Below are positions 10,714 through 21,905 of a stretch of 64,000 bases of DNA, in pieces. Under the pieces are notes generated by a model. The model was not told where the DNA came from and ran no database searches. It saw nothing but the letters and a program-made list of their open reading frames with translations. Numbering within the stretch: the first letter of the stretch is position 1; every line of letters begins with the position of its first letter. Origin of the DNA: Leptodactylus fallax (taxonomy: Eukaryota > Chordata > Amphibia > Anura > Leptodactylidae); NCBI GenBank assembly GCA_947044405.1, contig CAMRHE010000036.1:744001-808000 (forward strand). The letters are read 5' to 3'. The position numbers and the translations under genes were made by a program.

Positions 10714-11299
10714 TATTAAGGCTTGATGTAAGTGACTAGCTATGACGTCTTCTCCATGAAATCTTATACGCAGTCCATTAAAAAAAAAAATCCATGCCAA
10801 ATTTTTCCATATCAGCCAACTTCATTTTTGAAAGCTTTTACACTTAACCTATTAGGGAATGCAATTTACCGCTATGCTTTCTTTGCTATATTTCCTTTGT
10901 AATGTTCTGATGGACAGAAGAGTTCATGGAAGGTTCAGTGATTGCAAGGTATCTAGGTCTCGTGACTGAAAAACAGCCCCAAGTTATCTGTCCTTCATCT
11001 CTGTGCTTGACATGTGCTAAAATATATTTTTTGGTGACACACTGGATTTGATTTTCAGCAAGCATGATATTGAACTATTTCAGATGCACAGATGTATTTG
11101 TATGTGTCTTATAATGTCTGTGCTATAAATCTTACATCAAGTAGAAATGGAACCTAATCTTACTGAACTAGTGTACTGATAAACCGGCCACTCGTATAGA
11201 AGTTTCAAAGGGGATGGTGAACAATTGAAACAAATCTTTTCCTCTACTGTTTTAGACAGCGATCTAAAAATACTTTGGCTTAAAGGGGAGCTTTAATAA
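10714..11299. other. Unassigned interval
   Basis: I see no gene or repeat signature between the Tc1 element and the LINE tail. Confidence 0.4.
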
Positions 11300-11452
11300 T
11301 AATCTAATAATAATATATTTTATTTATATAGCGCCAACATATTCTGCAGCACTTTACAAATGATAGGGTTAAAGTACAGACAAAATTAGACATTACATCC
11401 ACACAACAGGAGTGAGGGCCCTGCTCTCAAGAGCTTCTAGCAATCTACATTC
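11300..11452 (-). mobile_element. LINE 3' tail (L2/CR1-type), reverse orientation
   Basis: It contains TATTTATATAGCGCCAACAT and AGGAGTGAGGGCCCTGCTCT, the reverse complement of the tail at 11880-12020 (AGCAGGGCCCTCACTCCTAC, GGAATATGTTGGCACTATA). An (AAT)n run marks the 3' terminus at its left edge. Confidence 0.7.
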
Positions 11453-11719
11453 TACAATCCCTAAAAGATTACCTCTACTGACTTCTGGAATATCTTTAAA
11501 CATAACTGTACACTGTGCTGTCCCTTTGTTATTCCTTTCAGAAATGTATGACTATATCGACATCTGGGTGTTGCCATCCCCCTTGTCAAATGGGTGTGTC
11601 CATACACAGTACATATTCTGACACTGTCACCGGTGATTGTATAGTAAGCAGTGCACAGGTACACACTCCCAAACTGGTAACACCCAGTCAATTTATTTAT
11701 ACATTTTTTAGAAGGAAGT

Positions 11720-12053
11720 TACACTGCACTCCTTGCACTTAGTATCTGTTTATTCACAGACACAGGCTGGTGACGGGTTCATAGAGCTTCAGTTACATAA
11801 CCTTTTCTATTAAAAGATGGCTGGACCATTGTAGCAAACAAGCCCTCTGACCCCTTGTGTCCCCCTATCTCCTCATAGAATGTAAGCTCTTGTGAGCAGG
11901 GCCCTCACTCCTACTGTTTGATATGTTTATTTCTTTGTCACATTGTAATGTCTCATATTGTCTGTTCATGTGTCCTCTGATTTGTAAAGTGCTACGGAAT
12001 ATGTTGGCACTATATAAATAAAGTTTATTATTATTATTATTATTATTAAGGAA
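11720..12053 (+). mobile_element. LINE 3' UTR and tail (L2/CR1-type)
   Basis: The sequence matches the 3' UTR of the LINE at 26880-28745 over its whole length, including TCCTCATAGAATGTAAGC, the GCAGGGCCCTCACTCCTA block and the terminal TATATAAATAAAG. It ends in (ATT)n at about 12027-12050. It lacks the Tc1 insertion present in the other copy and so serves as its empty site. Confidence 0.75.
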
Positions 12054-12354
12054 TAACAAAAGAACAATATAATGCAGATATAATAAAATATTATACAGAA
12101 CTGTCATTTCAAAGGAAATACAAGAATTTTTTTTTTTTTTTCTTAAAAAAAAGACATATCAGGAGAGCTGACAGATCCTATGAGAAATAAATACAGAAAA
12201 CCAAAATATTATTTAGCACAATAACAGCAATGTTACAGGAAGCAACAACCTTGGATATAAACTACATAACAATTACCCATAGATCTTGATTTAAGATCTT
12301 GGTTTTTAAGGGAAACCCACTGATTTAATGTATTGGACATTGTGCAGCTTAGTA

Positions 12355-12727
12355 CAGGTGCATCTCAATAAATTAGAATATCTCTGAAACATTTCTTTCT
12401 TTCAGTAATTAAATTAAAAAAAGTGACCTCCTATATTTTCTAGATTCTTTACACACAGAGTGTTCTATTTCAAGTGTTTTATTTCTGTAAATGTTGGTTA
12501 TGGATTACAGGTAATGAAAACCCAAATCTAAGAAAATTAGAATATTATAAAAAAGTTCAGTATTGTAAATTCAGTGTCACCTGCCAAGGTTTCCTAAGCC
12601 TTTAAATGGTCCTTCAGTCTGGTTCAGTAGGACACAATCATGGAAGACGCTGATTATGGATTGTATTACTGAATTACTAAAATGAATGAACGTTTCAAAG
12701 ATATTCTAATTTATTGAGATGTACCTG
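12355..12727. mobile_element. Non-autonomous Tc1/mariner element, CAGGTGCATCTC family
   Basis: It begins CAGGTGCATCTCAATAAATT and ends AATTTATTGAGATGTACCTG, inverted repeats of each other. TA lies on each side (12353-12354, 12728-12729). At 373 bp it is far too short for a transposase. AATCATGGAAGACGC and other internal text look like a deletion remnant. A solo right end of the same family lies at 37104-37145. Confidence 0.88.
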
Positions 12728-12786
12728 TAGGTAATTATATATTATTCTGTACCTTTCAACACTGGAATCCTTCATTCAAATCTTAC

Positions 12787-13066
12787 TTTATTTATTTATC
12801 TAGCTTGTATAGAGCCATCATATTCCGCAGTGCTTGACAGATATTGTGAATCACTGTCCTATATAAGGCTCACAATCTATGTTCATGGAGTGTGGGAGGA
12901 AACTGGAGTACCAGAGGAAACCAATGCAAACACAGGGAGAACATACAAACTCCTTGGAGATGTTGTCCTTGGTCTTTATTCAAATTTAGCTTCCTTCAAG
13001 TATTCCAATTTCCTCTCATACCCCAGAAGCATACTGGTAGTCACATTAACACTATTAGGTAGTTGA
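12787..13066 (-). mobile_element. SINE/LINE-tail fragment, reverse orientation
   Basis: The left edge has TTATTTATCTAGCTTGTATAG and ATCATATTCCGCAG, a tail-like segment. It is followed by GTGTGGGAGGAAACTGGAGTA and CACAGGGAGAACATACAAAC, a phrase common in fish and amphibian tRNA-derived SINEs. The tRNA-like head with A and B boxes is not clearly retained. The related copy at 60834-60992 does retain it. Confidence 0.6.
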
Positions 13067-13755
13067 GATACAGAAAATTTCAGTGTAAGCCCCATTGAAG
13101 ACAGGCAGTGTTGGAAATCTCCATAACATCTTAAATAATATCTTTGTGCTTTAAAAGCAACAAGATATAAATGCAGTATGTGAGCCTTGATGGCTGATAG
13201 ATCAATAGTAGTACTGCTACATATATTTTGAGAGTATTTTCCCTGTAGAGATTTCTTAGATTTTCATTCAAGACACTGGTTGCGGTAACAGACCATTAGA
13301 GCATTACATTGTAATCATTTCTTTTGGGGTTTATGAAAGGTTGGTCAGAGTAGGTCATACTTATTAAATGTGGCCTCACAAATTCTCTTTCTCCAATATG
13401 ATTTTCCTCCAGTGTTTCCATGCTATCACATTGAAATAAATAGGTTTGGCCTATAGAATTTCATTCTTTACAAATATCTTTCTTTTAGAGCTGTGAACGT
13501 TTCTAGCAGTATCTTACGCCACATAAGATACAGTTCAGGATGAAATGTGTTTGATAGAGGTCTATATTTCTCCTTCGGTAACACCAGTTCTTAATCAGTG
13601 GTCAAATCCATTTTCAAGTCTTAAAGAACATTTTATGTTGCATTTTTCTCTCTAACTGGAAAATGTTCTTGAAAAGCTCTCTCTAGCCATTTTTGCTCTA
13701 AGCATATCTCCTGTGTGTTATCACCATAAGGCACACAATTGATTTAATTTCTTTT

Positions 13756-13790
<35 letters not shown>

Positions 13791-15158
13791 TTCTAGCCAC
13801 AGGTCACTGGAAAAAAAGAATGCCCAGAATATCTCCCTAGACATCAATGAGGAGGTGAAATGGACATTTCTTAAGGAAGATTTAACCTACAAATGGCTTA
13901 GATGTATAGGGCGCCTGATATTAAACCATTTTATAACTTGTTTAGCATTAAATTGAGTCTATCGGCTCAGATATCCTTGTTAGTCTAAGCATAGTATCAT
14001 GTAGTGTAAATAAGTACAAGCCCCATCATATCAATGCTGTGTGATTTGATCTCAGTAATGTAGAAAATTCTTAATGTAAATGAGGTGGCCGGAGCACCAG
14101 GGGTGTGCATTACTGGGTGTGAGCACCATCAATCTTGCTGCCTTGCTGCCCAGCCCAGCATTGCCCTCCTTGGACTGAACACAGGGTGACATTATCTCTA
14201 ACTTTCAGAAGAAGGGAAGTGGGGCAGGGCTGAGTGGTGAGTCAGCCTGACTGATGGTCCTTGGGCCTTGAAATACAAGAACCCCCAGTGCTCCAAACAC
14301 CCAATTTACATAAAGATTACAAGTAAGAATTCTTTACATTTTTGGGATCAGACCTTTATCTTCCATTTGAAAAAGAAACAAAATAAGAGATAACAAAGTT
14401 TCCATCTTGTCTTTACATTCATCCATCTTACCCACCATAATATTAGAATTCAGTCCGTTGTTCTGATTCTATGACAGATTAGAACAACAGACTTAAAATC
14501 TAATGTGAACTTAGCCTTAGAATGTTTGTTTTACTTACCGAAATAGTGGTATGTTGCTTATTTAGACCCTAAAAAGAAAAACAGCTCATGACTAAAAAAT
14601 GGGTGATACCTATAAAAACACCTTGGAGTTTCATATGGAGTTCATGTAAAAAGATGGTGATCACTATGTCTGTGCAATGCAAATGTAAGCTAATAGAAAA
14701 GTGAAAAGATCCAATGTACCTAAAGCAAACCTAATGTATATACAGTATATGCTTGTTCAGTTCACAGTTGTAAGACAGAAATTGTATTCAAAAATGAAGT
14801 GCAAAAATGACCACCACTTAGAATTTCTATAGAAAAAGTGTTTGCATGTACATTAAACCATTGTTGCTTTCAGTAATTCTGATATACTTGCTACATATTT
14901 ATATTAAGGCTGACTCAAAATCTCAAAAATGCAATGTTTTTAATATGTTCCGTTTGGTTGATTCATATCTTTGATTTAGTGTCACATGTGATTCATTCAT
15001 TTACGTCGTTAGATTTATTTATCCATAATTTTTATTCCATGTGTCATTCTATTTCTGCTTTGTCAAAACCGCTAAAGATGATTACTTCAGACCACATCAC
15101 TTTTATAGTACGTCATATTTGCATCTGTTGTGTCCATATGCATTTTCTTCCCTTGCAG
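13067..15158. other. Mostly unassigned interval with one MITE end
   Basis: A poly-T run occupies about 13758-13785. TGTGAACTTAGC at 14504-14515 is the right terminus of the MITE family seen whole at 33078-33332, preceded by a small inverted repeat around GTTGTTCT. I see no gene in the remainder. Confidence 0.4.
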
Positions 15159-15247
15159 ATGAAAACATCTCGAGCAATGTGAGTTACATAGTGATTCCCA
15201 AGCACATGCAGAACCCTCAGTTTGAAGACTATTATCTATTTCCTTAA
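15159..15247 (+). CDS. Candidate terminal coding exon, unidentified
   Basis: A good splice acceptor (pyrimidine-rich TTTTCTTCCCTTGCAG ending at 15158) is followed by 28 codons reading ..ENISSNVSYIVIPKHM.. and ending ..FEDYYLFP with a TAA stop at 15245-15247. Codon choice and amino-acid composition look like real protein. An AATAAA lies just after the stop, at 15253-15258. The exon would start in phase 1. I cannot name the protein, and I saw no partner exon in the window. The downstream TTAA element begins at 15263, so most of any 3' UTR would be transposon. It could easily be chance. Confidence 0.25.
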
Positions 15248-15262
15248 ACCAAATAAATTTAA

Positions 15263-15984
15263 AGTGTTGATAAACTTTCTGACAACTTTAGATTTTTTGG
15301 CAGTTATTTTGTCATAAATACATTTTGTAATATACTTCATTAACAAACTTTGTATCCTTTCTGTGGAATTCTCCATTTTTTCACTCTTTCCCTTGCTTCT
15401 GTATTGAGAGCTGTTTCTGCCTCTCACTTAATGTTACTGTGTATGGAGTATGGGCTTGGAGTACAGAGCTCTGTAACATGTAGAGAAAATGAGGATAGGG
15501 GAGGATCACTTCAAACAGTTATATCTCGGACATTATAAAACAGGTCAGGATTAGGATATTTATATGCAGCTGCATAATATATATGATATAAATATCCTAA
15601 TCCACACTGTGTTTTCAACCAGTGATATCTCTGGAAATAATATAGATAGCACTGGAACCTTAGAAGAGAATCTCCTCTTTCATATGACACCAAAAGCAAA
15701 TTTGTATGCGTTATAAAGTCCAAGTTATGTGTTTGAAGTTACCCTCCCCTACCCTCATTTTCTCTATATTTTACACAACCCCGTACTCCAAGCCCGTACT
15801 CCATACACAGTAACATTCAGTGAGAGACAGAAACAACTTTTAATACAGAAACAAGGGGAAGAGTGAAAAAATGCCAGATTTCACAGAAATAATGCAGCAT
15901 TTGTTAGTAAAGTATATTACAAAATGTATTAATGACACAAATACTGCCAGAAAATCAAAAGTTGTCCGAAAGTTTAGTTATGCT
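15263..15984. mobile_element. TTAA-flanked palindromic MITE, 722 bp
   Basis: TTAA lies at 15259-15262 and 15985-15988. The left end, AAAGTGTTGATAAACTTTC, mirrors the right end, GAAAGTTTAGTTATGCTTT. The arms stay complementary for several hundred bases; for example, TGTATGGAGTATGGGCTTGG near 15447 is mirrored by CCAAGCCCGTACTCCATACA near 15789. The centre near 15600 carries AGGATATTTATAT and its inverse. Confidence 0.8.
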
Positions 15985-15988
15985 TTAA

Positions 15989-16887
15989 GCAGGATGTAAA
16001 TATAATTGTATTCCTTAAGATGCAATCATTATCATTATTTCCGTTCACACACCTGTAAAGTATCCCAGTGTTTTAATAGCAGAGAAATAGGAGCAATAAA
16101 TCAATCAAATATTTGATCGACTGAGCTAATTCATATCTCAAAGGGGGTTTCTATGATGAAAATAATCAAATTGGAAAAATGGCTGTTTGAGTTAGCATTA
16201 GGATGTGCCACCACTTTGTAATCTATGGCATTGCGCCATGCTATAGTCATATGCTTATTTATATCTGGCAAGCACGTCATTGAAAAGTGCATAAATGAAC
16301 ATGTACATATCTTTAGTTTTATTCTGCTAAATCAGGCACATAGTGACAGAACTAGTGGCCAAATGGGTATGTAGCAGGCCATCAGAAGCTCTATCAGACA
16401 CAATATTGTTACTTCTGTTGACATCTATAGCAGTCTCTGTGAGTGGTGTATGTGCGAAGCCATCCTTACATGCACTCTTTACCTTTCAACCATCCTGAAT
16501 TCATTCAGAAAGTCCAAGTTTGTTTTACCCCATTGTCTATCACAGTAAACACTTTTTCATGTGTTGGTCTGAATTCAGACAATTTTTCATCCTCTGTGGT
16601 ACAAAAAGATGGTGCAGAGCTGCGGAGTTTCAGTGTGCAGTCTGAGATCATCTCATAGTGGACACTGAAATGTACTATATTGCCCCCTTGACTTTAATGA
16701 GTTTATAAGCAGTCCTTCCGATTCAGACTGCACAACGGTCAATAAATGGACCCTCAAGAAGGTACCTGTGAGCAATTGCTCATTGGCTTGTTATAGGAGG
16801 GAAACAGTATGGGATTATGATGGTGGTAAGGTGCATTATTTTATATTGTGTCTTGTAGTTTTGTTAGGCCACTGCAGTTGACATTAC
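15989..16887. other. Unassigned interval
   Basis: I see no gene or clear repeat family upstream of the LINE fragment. Confidence 0.4.
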
Positions 16888-17745
16888 GTGAGAGCCCAAG
16901 ACTGTGTGTCAGGTACCGTGATCTGTAATACGGGGGCACCTCAGGGTACGGTTCTCGCCCCTTTCCTCTTCACACTGTACACTGCTGATTTTAGGTGCAA
17001 CTCATCCAGCTGCTACCTACAGAAGTATTCTGACGACTCTGCAATAGTGGGTCTCATCACAGACGATGATGACAAGGAGTACAGAGAACTGAACCGGTTT
17101 TTTGTGGACTGGTGCCACCAGAACCACCTGAAGATTAACGCGGGGAAGACCAAGGAGATGGTGGTGGACTTCCGTAAAGGCAGATGCCCTCCAAAACCAG
17201 TGGACATCCTGGGGACGGGCATCGAGATTGTGAACACCTATAAGTACCTGGGTCTGCTCCTTAATAATAAGCTGGACTGGGCAGATCATATGGAGGCCCT
17301 GTACAGGAAGGGCCACAGCAGGCTCTACCTGCTTAGGAAGCTGAGAGCCTTTGGAATCCGGGGGGCACTTCTTAGGACTTTCTTCAACTCGGTAGTGGCA
17401 TCAGCCATCTTCTTTGGAGTGGCCTGCTGGGGGAGCAGTATATCATCCAGGGATAGGAATAGACTGGACAAGCTGATTAGAAGGGCCAGCTCTGTCCTGG
17501 GGAGCCCACTGGATCCAGTGCAGGTGGTGGGTGACAGAAGGATACTGTCCGTGGTGAGCTCCATGCGGGAGAATAACTCCCATCCCATGCATGAGACTGT
17601 GATTGCGCTGGGCAGTACTGTCAGTGACCGACTGCTCCACCCTAGGTGTGAGAAGGAGCGCTATCGGAAGTCTTTCCTCCCCACCGCGGTTAGGCTGTAC
17701 AACCAACACCGACCTAAGCGGAGATCATTACACACAGAGAACTGA
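16888..17745 (+). pseudogene. LINE ORF2 reverse transcriptase, C-terminal 285 codons
   Basis: This is the C-terminal part of an L2-clade LINE polyprotein, the reverse transcriptase that copies LINE RNA at a nicked target. It is an open frame with no internal stop, but it lacks the endonuclease and the first half of RT. Motifs visible in order are GAPQGTVLAPFLFTLYT (RT block 4), YSDDSAIVG (the catalytic YxDD-type box, here YSDD), KTKEMVVDFRK, YKYLGLLLNNKLDW, SVVASAIFFGVACWG, and SDRLLHPRCEKERYRKSF near the end. An open frame of this length in a dead fragment suggests a fairly recent insertion. Clade assignment rests on motif resemblance only. Confidence 0.88.
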
Positions 17746-17941
17746 AATATCTCTCTGCCTGTTATATCCCCCCCCTCCTCTGCTACGTCCTATCTGTCTG
17801 TCTGCTATTAATGTAATGCCTCTCACCTTGGAACATTCCTGTACATGTTGTATTTGTATTTGTATCTGCTTATCTTATCTTTGCTGCTGTAACACACTGA
17901 ATTTCCCCACTGTGGGACTATTAAAGGACTATTAAAAGGTA
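16888..17941 (+). mobile_element. 5'-truncated L2-like LINE with 3' UTR
   Basis: The element starts abruptly inside the reverse transcriptase domain near 16888-16895 and ends at about 17941 in a short tandem repeat, GGACTATTAAAGGACTATTA. ATTTCCCCACTGTGGGAC just before the tail is typical of fish and amphibian L2-type 3' ends. The truncation is the usual result of incomplete target-primed reverse transcription. Confidence 0.85.
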
Positions 17942-18424
17942 GGTGGTACTTTTATGGTGGCCTGTGGATGAAAGTATTTTTAGAGGTGTGTGAATGGAAT
18001 GGACCTGTTGTGGTTCAGTTTTGACTGCCACTTTTTTATTGTGCTATAGATTGCACTGTCATGGTGGTATATAATGTTATGTGAACACATTGGTTATTTT
18101 TACAGTCAAATGTAGACACAATATTTTAAGCATGGCGTAGAAACTGTTATGATAATAGATCAGTGTATGGAAATAATTTAGATTTAGAAATTCCTCCACT
18201 TTTTGTTTTGACACTTTTTCACTTTTTATATTTGTATAATCAGTCAATTATCATTAATGTTTTTATGAATGGTAACAAAACCATATGCGACTATGCAAAG
18301 TTTTCTTTTTTAGTTTATCTGTCTTTACGTGGACTCTCTAAAGATTTGTTTCGACCCATTTTTGATTGAAACGACCCTCTGGTTCGTTTCAGTTCAACTT
18401 GTTTGGATAGAACAGAAAGTGAAA
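17942..18424. other. Unassigned interval
   Basis: This is AT-rich sequence without a gene or recognised repeat. Confidence 0.4.
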
Positions 18425-18785
18425 ATTATTATTCTCTGGGGCCTCTTCAGAGTATAATAGGTGGAGGCCATGGAGAGGTGACAAAAATAAAAAACATTTA
18501 TACTCACCTTCTGTTACTGCTTTTGGGCCTCCTTGCGGCGTCCATTGCTCTGATCTGCCTCCTCAGTGATGTCCAGAGCTATTCTGTGACGTCATGTGAC
18601 CAGGGTCACCATTGAGATCTATAATTAGGCCTTAGCGGTGACACCAAGCATCGAGGAAGCAGATACAGAGTGCCGAATACCACAAGGTGACCCAAAAGAG
18701 GTGAGTATAAATGTTTTTTTATTTTTGTCACCTCCTCTGGGCCTCCACCTATTATACTCTGAGGTCTGAAGAGACCCCTTAGTGT
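18425..18785. mobile_element. Foldback MITE, GGGGCCTCTTCAG family
   Basis: Inverted arms: GGGGCCTCTTCAGAGTATAA on the left is mirrored by TTATACTCTGAGGTCTGAAG and AGACCCC on the right. ACATTTATACTCACCTT is mirrored by AGGTGAGTATAAATGT. A related inverted pair (GGGTCTTTTCAGACCCC, CAGAGTATAATGA) sits inside the hAT-like element at about 40028-40336. Flanking duplication is unclear. Confidence 0.6.
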
Positions 18786-19889
18786 AAAAATTTACCGTAA
18801 TGCATGTCACGGCAGCCAATTTAGTTTGCCCAAGATGAATCCCAAATTGTTCAGGTTCATTAAAAAAGCAAACAATTTGGAATATTTGGGTCAAATCCAG
18901 TTCCATACCAACCGATTCACCCATCTCTAGTAAATGCTGTATAAAATTTTCCTTTTATTTTCCTATTACGCAGCATTTTTTTATCAGTGTGGAGTTACTT
19001 TACTTTGGACATTTCATTGATGCAGAATGTGTACACTATGTATTTTCTGAAAATGTAAAGTAGAACAAAACAAACAGCTGAAAAATAAGAAATTAAATAA
19101 AATGAATTATTAAGGAGGCAGTCTGCAGGGAAAGTCAAGCATTTTATTATTACAAGAAGCACAATACAGCAGTGTGACATTATGAAATAATTATTACAGT
19201 TTAAGTTGTGTTAAAGGGTTTTACATCTAGCTACTAACAGACATACATCCAAATCTAGGCAGTCACTGTCATAAAGGATGTAATCTATTGATGCACTGAA
19301 TGTTTTACAATTATAGCTAATGAGATCTTATCATATCCTGTAGAAAAAATTCACCTGGTCATTCATGTGCAGAGGTTCTAGGCATTCTAGGTCTTCTGTT
19401 ATTGAAATATGGTGTCTAGTCAAGCAAAAATTGATGTTGACATAGAGTTATACAGGATCCAGGAAACAATTGAGACTGCAGTGAAGAAGTATGTGCAGCA
19501 GTGCTATGGAAAACCACCAAATGCAGATCATACCATTGCAAGATAAAGTTAGTGAACCTTTAGGAAGTAAATGGAGTTTTGCATTCATTATGCGATTTTT
19601 GCACAGAAATATAGACAAATACAATGTAGTTAACCACTTCAGGACCGGGCCATTTTCCCTGCTTCTGGACTGGACACATTTTTGGGGTTTTCGTTAATGT
19701 GGTTTATAGGGCTATAACACTTTTTCTTTTGGGTTATTCAAATAATTTTGACTTCTTTTTTCTGTTACAAATAAAGCTTTATTTTAATTTCTCCGTCTTT
19801 TTTCTATGTCGTCTTATCTAAGAAACAAAAAGGAGGGAAAATGTGTCTGTTTTTTTTACATTTTTCAAGATTTTTTTTAGCAGTAATAC
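18786..19889. other. Unassigned interval with repeat-like phrases
   Basis: AACCACTTCAGGACCGGGCC at about 19630 and the phrase around 18830-18930 look like dispersed repeat text, but I cannot define element ends. No gene is supported. Confidence 0.35.
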
Positions 19890-20910
19890 TACAATTCCCC
19901 CTTGGGGAGGTTCCCAAGAAGGAGACGGGAAAATTTAGACTAAAATACCACCTGTCCTATTCAAAGGGTGCATCTGTAAACAATGGTATTAACTATGGCA
20001 TTAATATGGCCCTGGTTTGTAAAGCGAACCAGAGGGCACTCATTGCAAAATCTGATTGCAAAATTGCGTCTACTTTTCACTTGCTGCTCGTGCACAAGGG
20101 ATGTTTTCACCTTTTCGGTTATTGGTTCCTTCTTGGTTGGCTTGATGGTTCCTTTTTCTATTGCATGTGCCACCCTATGGGTTGCACCATTTCCTGTTTT
20201 AATTTGAAGTTTTTGGCACTTTTCTAGAATAGACGGTTGGCTATTAGTCGAGTTGCATGGCTTTGATACACTACTTGGCCGATTTTTTGTTTGTTTGCCC
20301 GAATGGCACCCCTCAAGGTCAGTTCTTATTATCCATGTTTCAGGGCCTGGCACACTGTTTTGGTCATAAATTAGACCTTTGGGTGTGGAGCTTGTTTTTG
20401 GAAACATATAATGGGCACACTTGCTGGAAGACAGTGGACGTTGACAGTCTGACCCTCAATCTCTTCACTGATGCTGCAGGGCCTAAATGTTTTGGAGTGG
20501 TATTCCAGTCTTCTTGGTGTGCAGGTTCCTAGCTTCCAGATGGTGTCAGTAAAGAATGGTGTAAGAATCTTACCCTATTAGAGCTGTTCCCTATTGTAGT
20601 GACCCTAGAGTTACGGGCTGATTGCATGTCCAACTGTTCAGTAATTTTTTGGAAGGACAATATGTCTGTGGTTCACTGTATTAACCGCCTTTCTTCATCC
20701 TCCCCCTTGGTGCTGCCACTCCTCATGCACCTGGTGCCCTGTTGTTTACAGTTTATCATTCTGCTTAAAGCAAGGCACGTCCCAGGTTTTCAAAATTCTA
20801 TTTATGATTTTCTTTCTCTCTTTCAGTGGCAGGAGTTCCGTCAACTTTATCCACAAGAGGTTACTCAGTGCCTGGCCTCAGTTTGGATGCTGCTAGACAA
20901 CGTTCCCTAA
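19890..20910 (+). pseudogene. RT and RNase H of a Ngaro-like element, broken
   Basis: In life this polyprotein would copy the element RNA into DNA. From 19895 the text PLGEVPKKETGKFRLKYHLS followed by SKGASVNNGI is the characteristic RT start of DIRS/Ngaro elements. LIAKSD near 20040 keeps the first catalytic Asp, and HPMGCTISC near 20170 matches the next block. A frameshift follows near 20230. The active-site box then reads HYLADFLFV at about 20266, with Ala where the second-to-last Asp of YLDD is expected. A deletion removes the connection region. RNase H begins at FTDAAGPKCFGVVFQ near 20464. A TAG lies at 20530-20532. The domain resumes with WCKNLTLLELFPIV and FWKDNMSVVHCINR and ends near ARHVPGFQNS. 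Confidence 0.8.
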
Positions 20911-21009
20911 TACAGTCTTCAGTGGCTCCCTCAAAGGTTGGAGGGAATGTTGGGTCATAGCAAATGGTAGGGATGTAGTGGGTAAATCTTCTCCCCGCTT
21001 ACCTGTCAC

Positions 21010-21650
21010 CATGGATTTTTTAGCACACCTTTGCAATCTGCGCGTTTCTGGTAATGTTGCTTGAAATCATCTTGCGGGGGTTGCATTCTTTTTTCGCTTA
21101 TGTGGCTGGCTGGATGTGACTCGTTTAGTTCACCAGGTACTCCGTTGCTGGAAAAAAGAGGCGTTTCGCTGCAAATCCAGGCGTCCGGTTACCTTTAATT
21201 TGTTGATTTGCCTTTTTTCAGAATTACCCTCAGTGGGCTTGTCTACGTATGAGTAGACGATGACAATGGCTAGCAAGTTGGGTCTTCTGGATGAGTCAAT
21301 TCAGTGACTCAATTCGCTGGAGGTCCACCTGTTTTGTGAGATACATCCATCCTGATTTAGTGGTCTTATTTGTTCTTTCCTTTTAGGCTTCCAGCCAGCT
21401 GTTTGGATTATTGAACACAGTTTCATCTATTGAGCTGAACATTATTTCCCAGCCTGGCCGCCATTCCCTTGGCTTTGTGGATGCAGATTTGTTTTGGAGT
21501 GTAGCCCGGGGTCTGTACTGGCTGCCAGAGGTGATATCCACGAGTTGCTACTCTTCAGTGCCTAAGGTTTTGGTTATCCATGTTGGGGGTAATTACTTCT
21601 GCCATGTACAGCTCAGGGAACTTCTGGCTCTTATCAGGTCGAATATTGAT
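21010..21650 (+). pseudogene. Truncated tyrosine recombinase and SGNH-hydrolase-like domain
   Basis: From about 21013 the reading LAHLCNLRVSGNVA, then HLAGVAFFFRLCGWLDVT and RRPVTFNLL..LPSVCLSTYE, matches the N-terminal core-binding part of the Ngaro recombinase. It stops at about 21256, before the catalytic Arg, His and Tyr region. From about 21385 the text FQPAVWIIEHSF, then GRHSLGFVDADLFW, then VLVIHVGGNYF and LRELLALIRSNIDHF matches the hydrolase-like domain of vertebrate Ngaro elements. The usual GHS nucleophile block reads EHS, and HVGGND reads HVGGNY. The two parts of the hydrolase lie in different frames. Confidence 0.65.
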
Positions 21651-21659
21651 CACTTTACT

Positions 21660-21905
21660 GTGTGGAGAGGCCACTTTGTGACATTATACTGTGTGGAGGG
21701 GCTACTATGGGACATTTTACTGTGTTCAGGGGCCACTTTGTGATGTTTTACTGTGTGGAGGGCAACTATGGAACATTTTACTGTGTGCAGGGGCCACTAT
21801 GTGACATTATACTGTGTGGAAGGGCCGCTATAGAATATTATACTGTGTGGAGGGACTATGACATTATACTGTTTGGAGGCCACTTTGGTACATTATAGTG
21901 TGTGC
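21660..21905 (+). repeat. Minisatellite, ~31-bp unit, about 8 copies
   Basis: The unit is close to TGTGCAGGGGCCACTATGTG followed by ACATTATACTG, with drifting copies. The reverse complement of the same unit forms the array at about 39735-40010. The overlapping open frames reading repeated YCVEG/YCVQG are artefacts of the array. Confidence 0.85.

Larger units (their letters stand above)
19890..21660 (+). mobile_element. Decayed Ngaro/DIRS-like tyrosine-recombinase retrotransposon
   Basis: Domains occur in the order known for vertebrate Ngaro-type elements: reverse transcriptase, RNase H, the start of a tyrosine recombinase, then an SGNH-hydrolase-like segment. The frame is broken several times. 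The central recombinase with its catalytic residues is missing, and hydrolase-like sequence follows soon after. No terminal split repeats could be found. The right edge runs into the 31-bp minisatellite. This is an old, inactive copy. Confidence 0.75.

Noticed and set aside
17013..17709. Minus-strand open frames opposite the LINE reverse transcriptase
   Set aside because: They overlap the recognised RT frame and have no domain; antisense shadows.
19961..20407. 148-codon minus-strand open frame
   Set aside because: It lies opposite recognisable Ngaro-like RT motifs on the plus strand.
21662..21898. Repetitive YCVEG/YCVQG protein frames
   Set aside because: Translation artefact of the 31-bp minisatellite.
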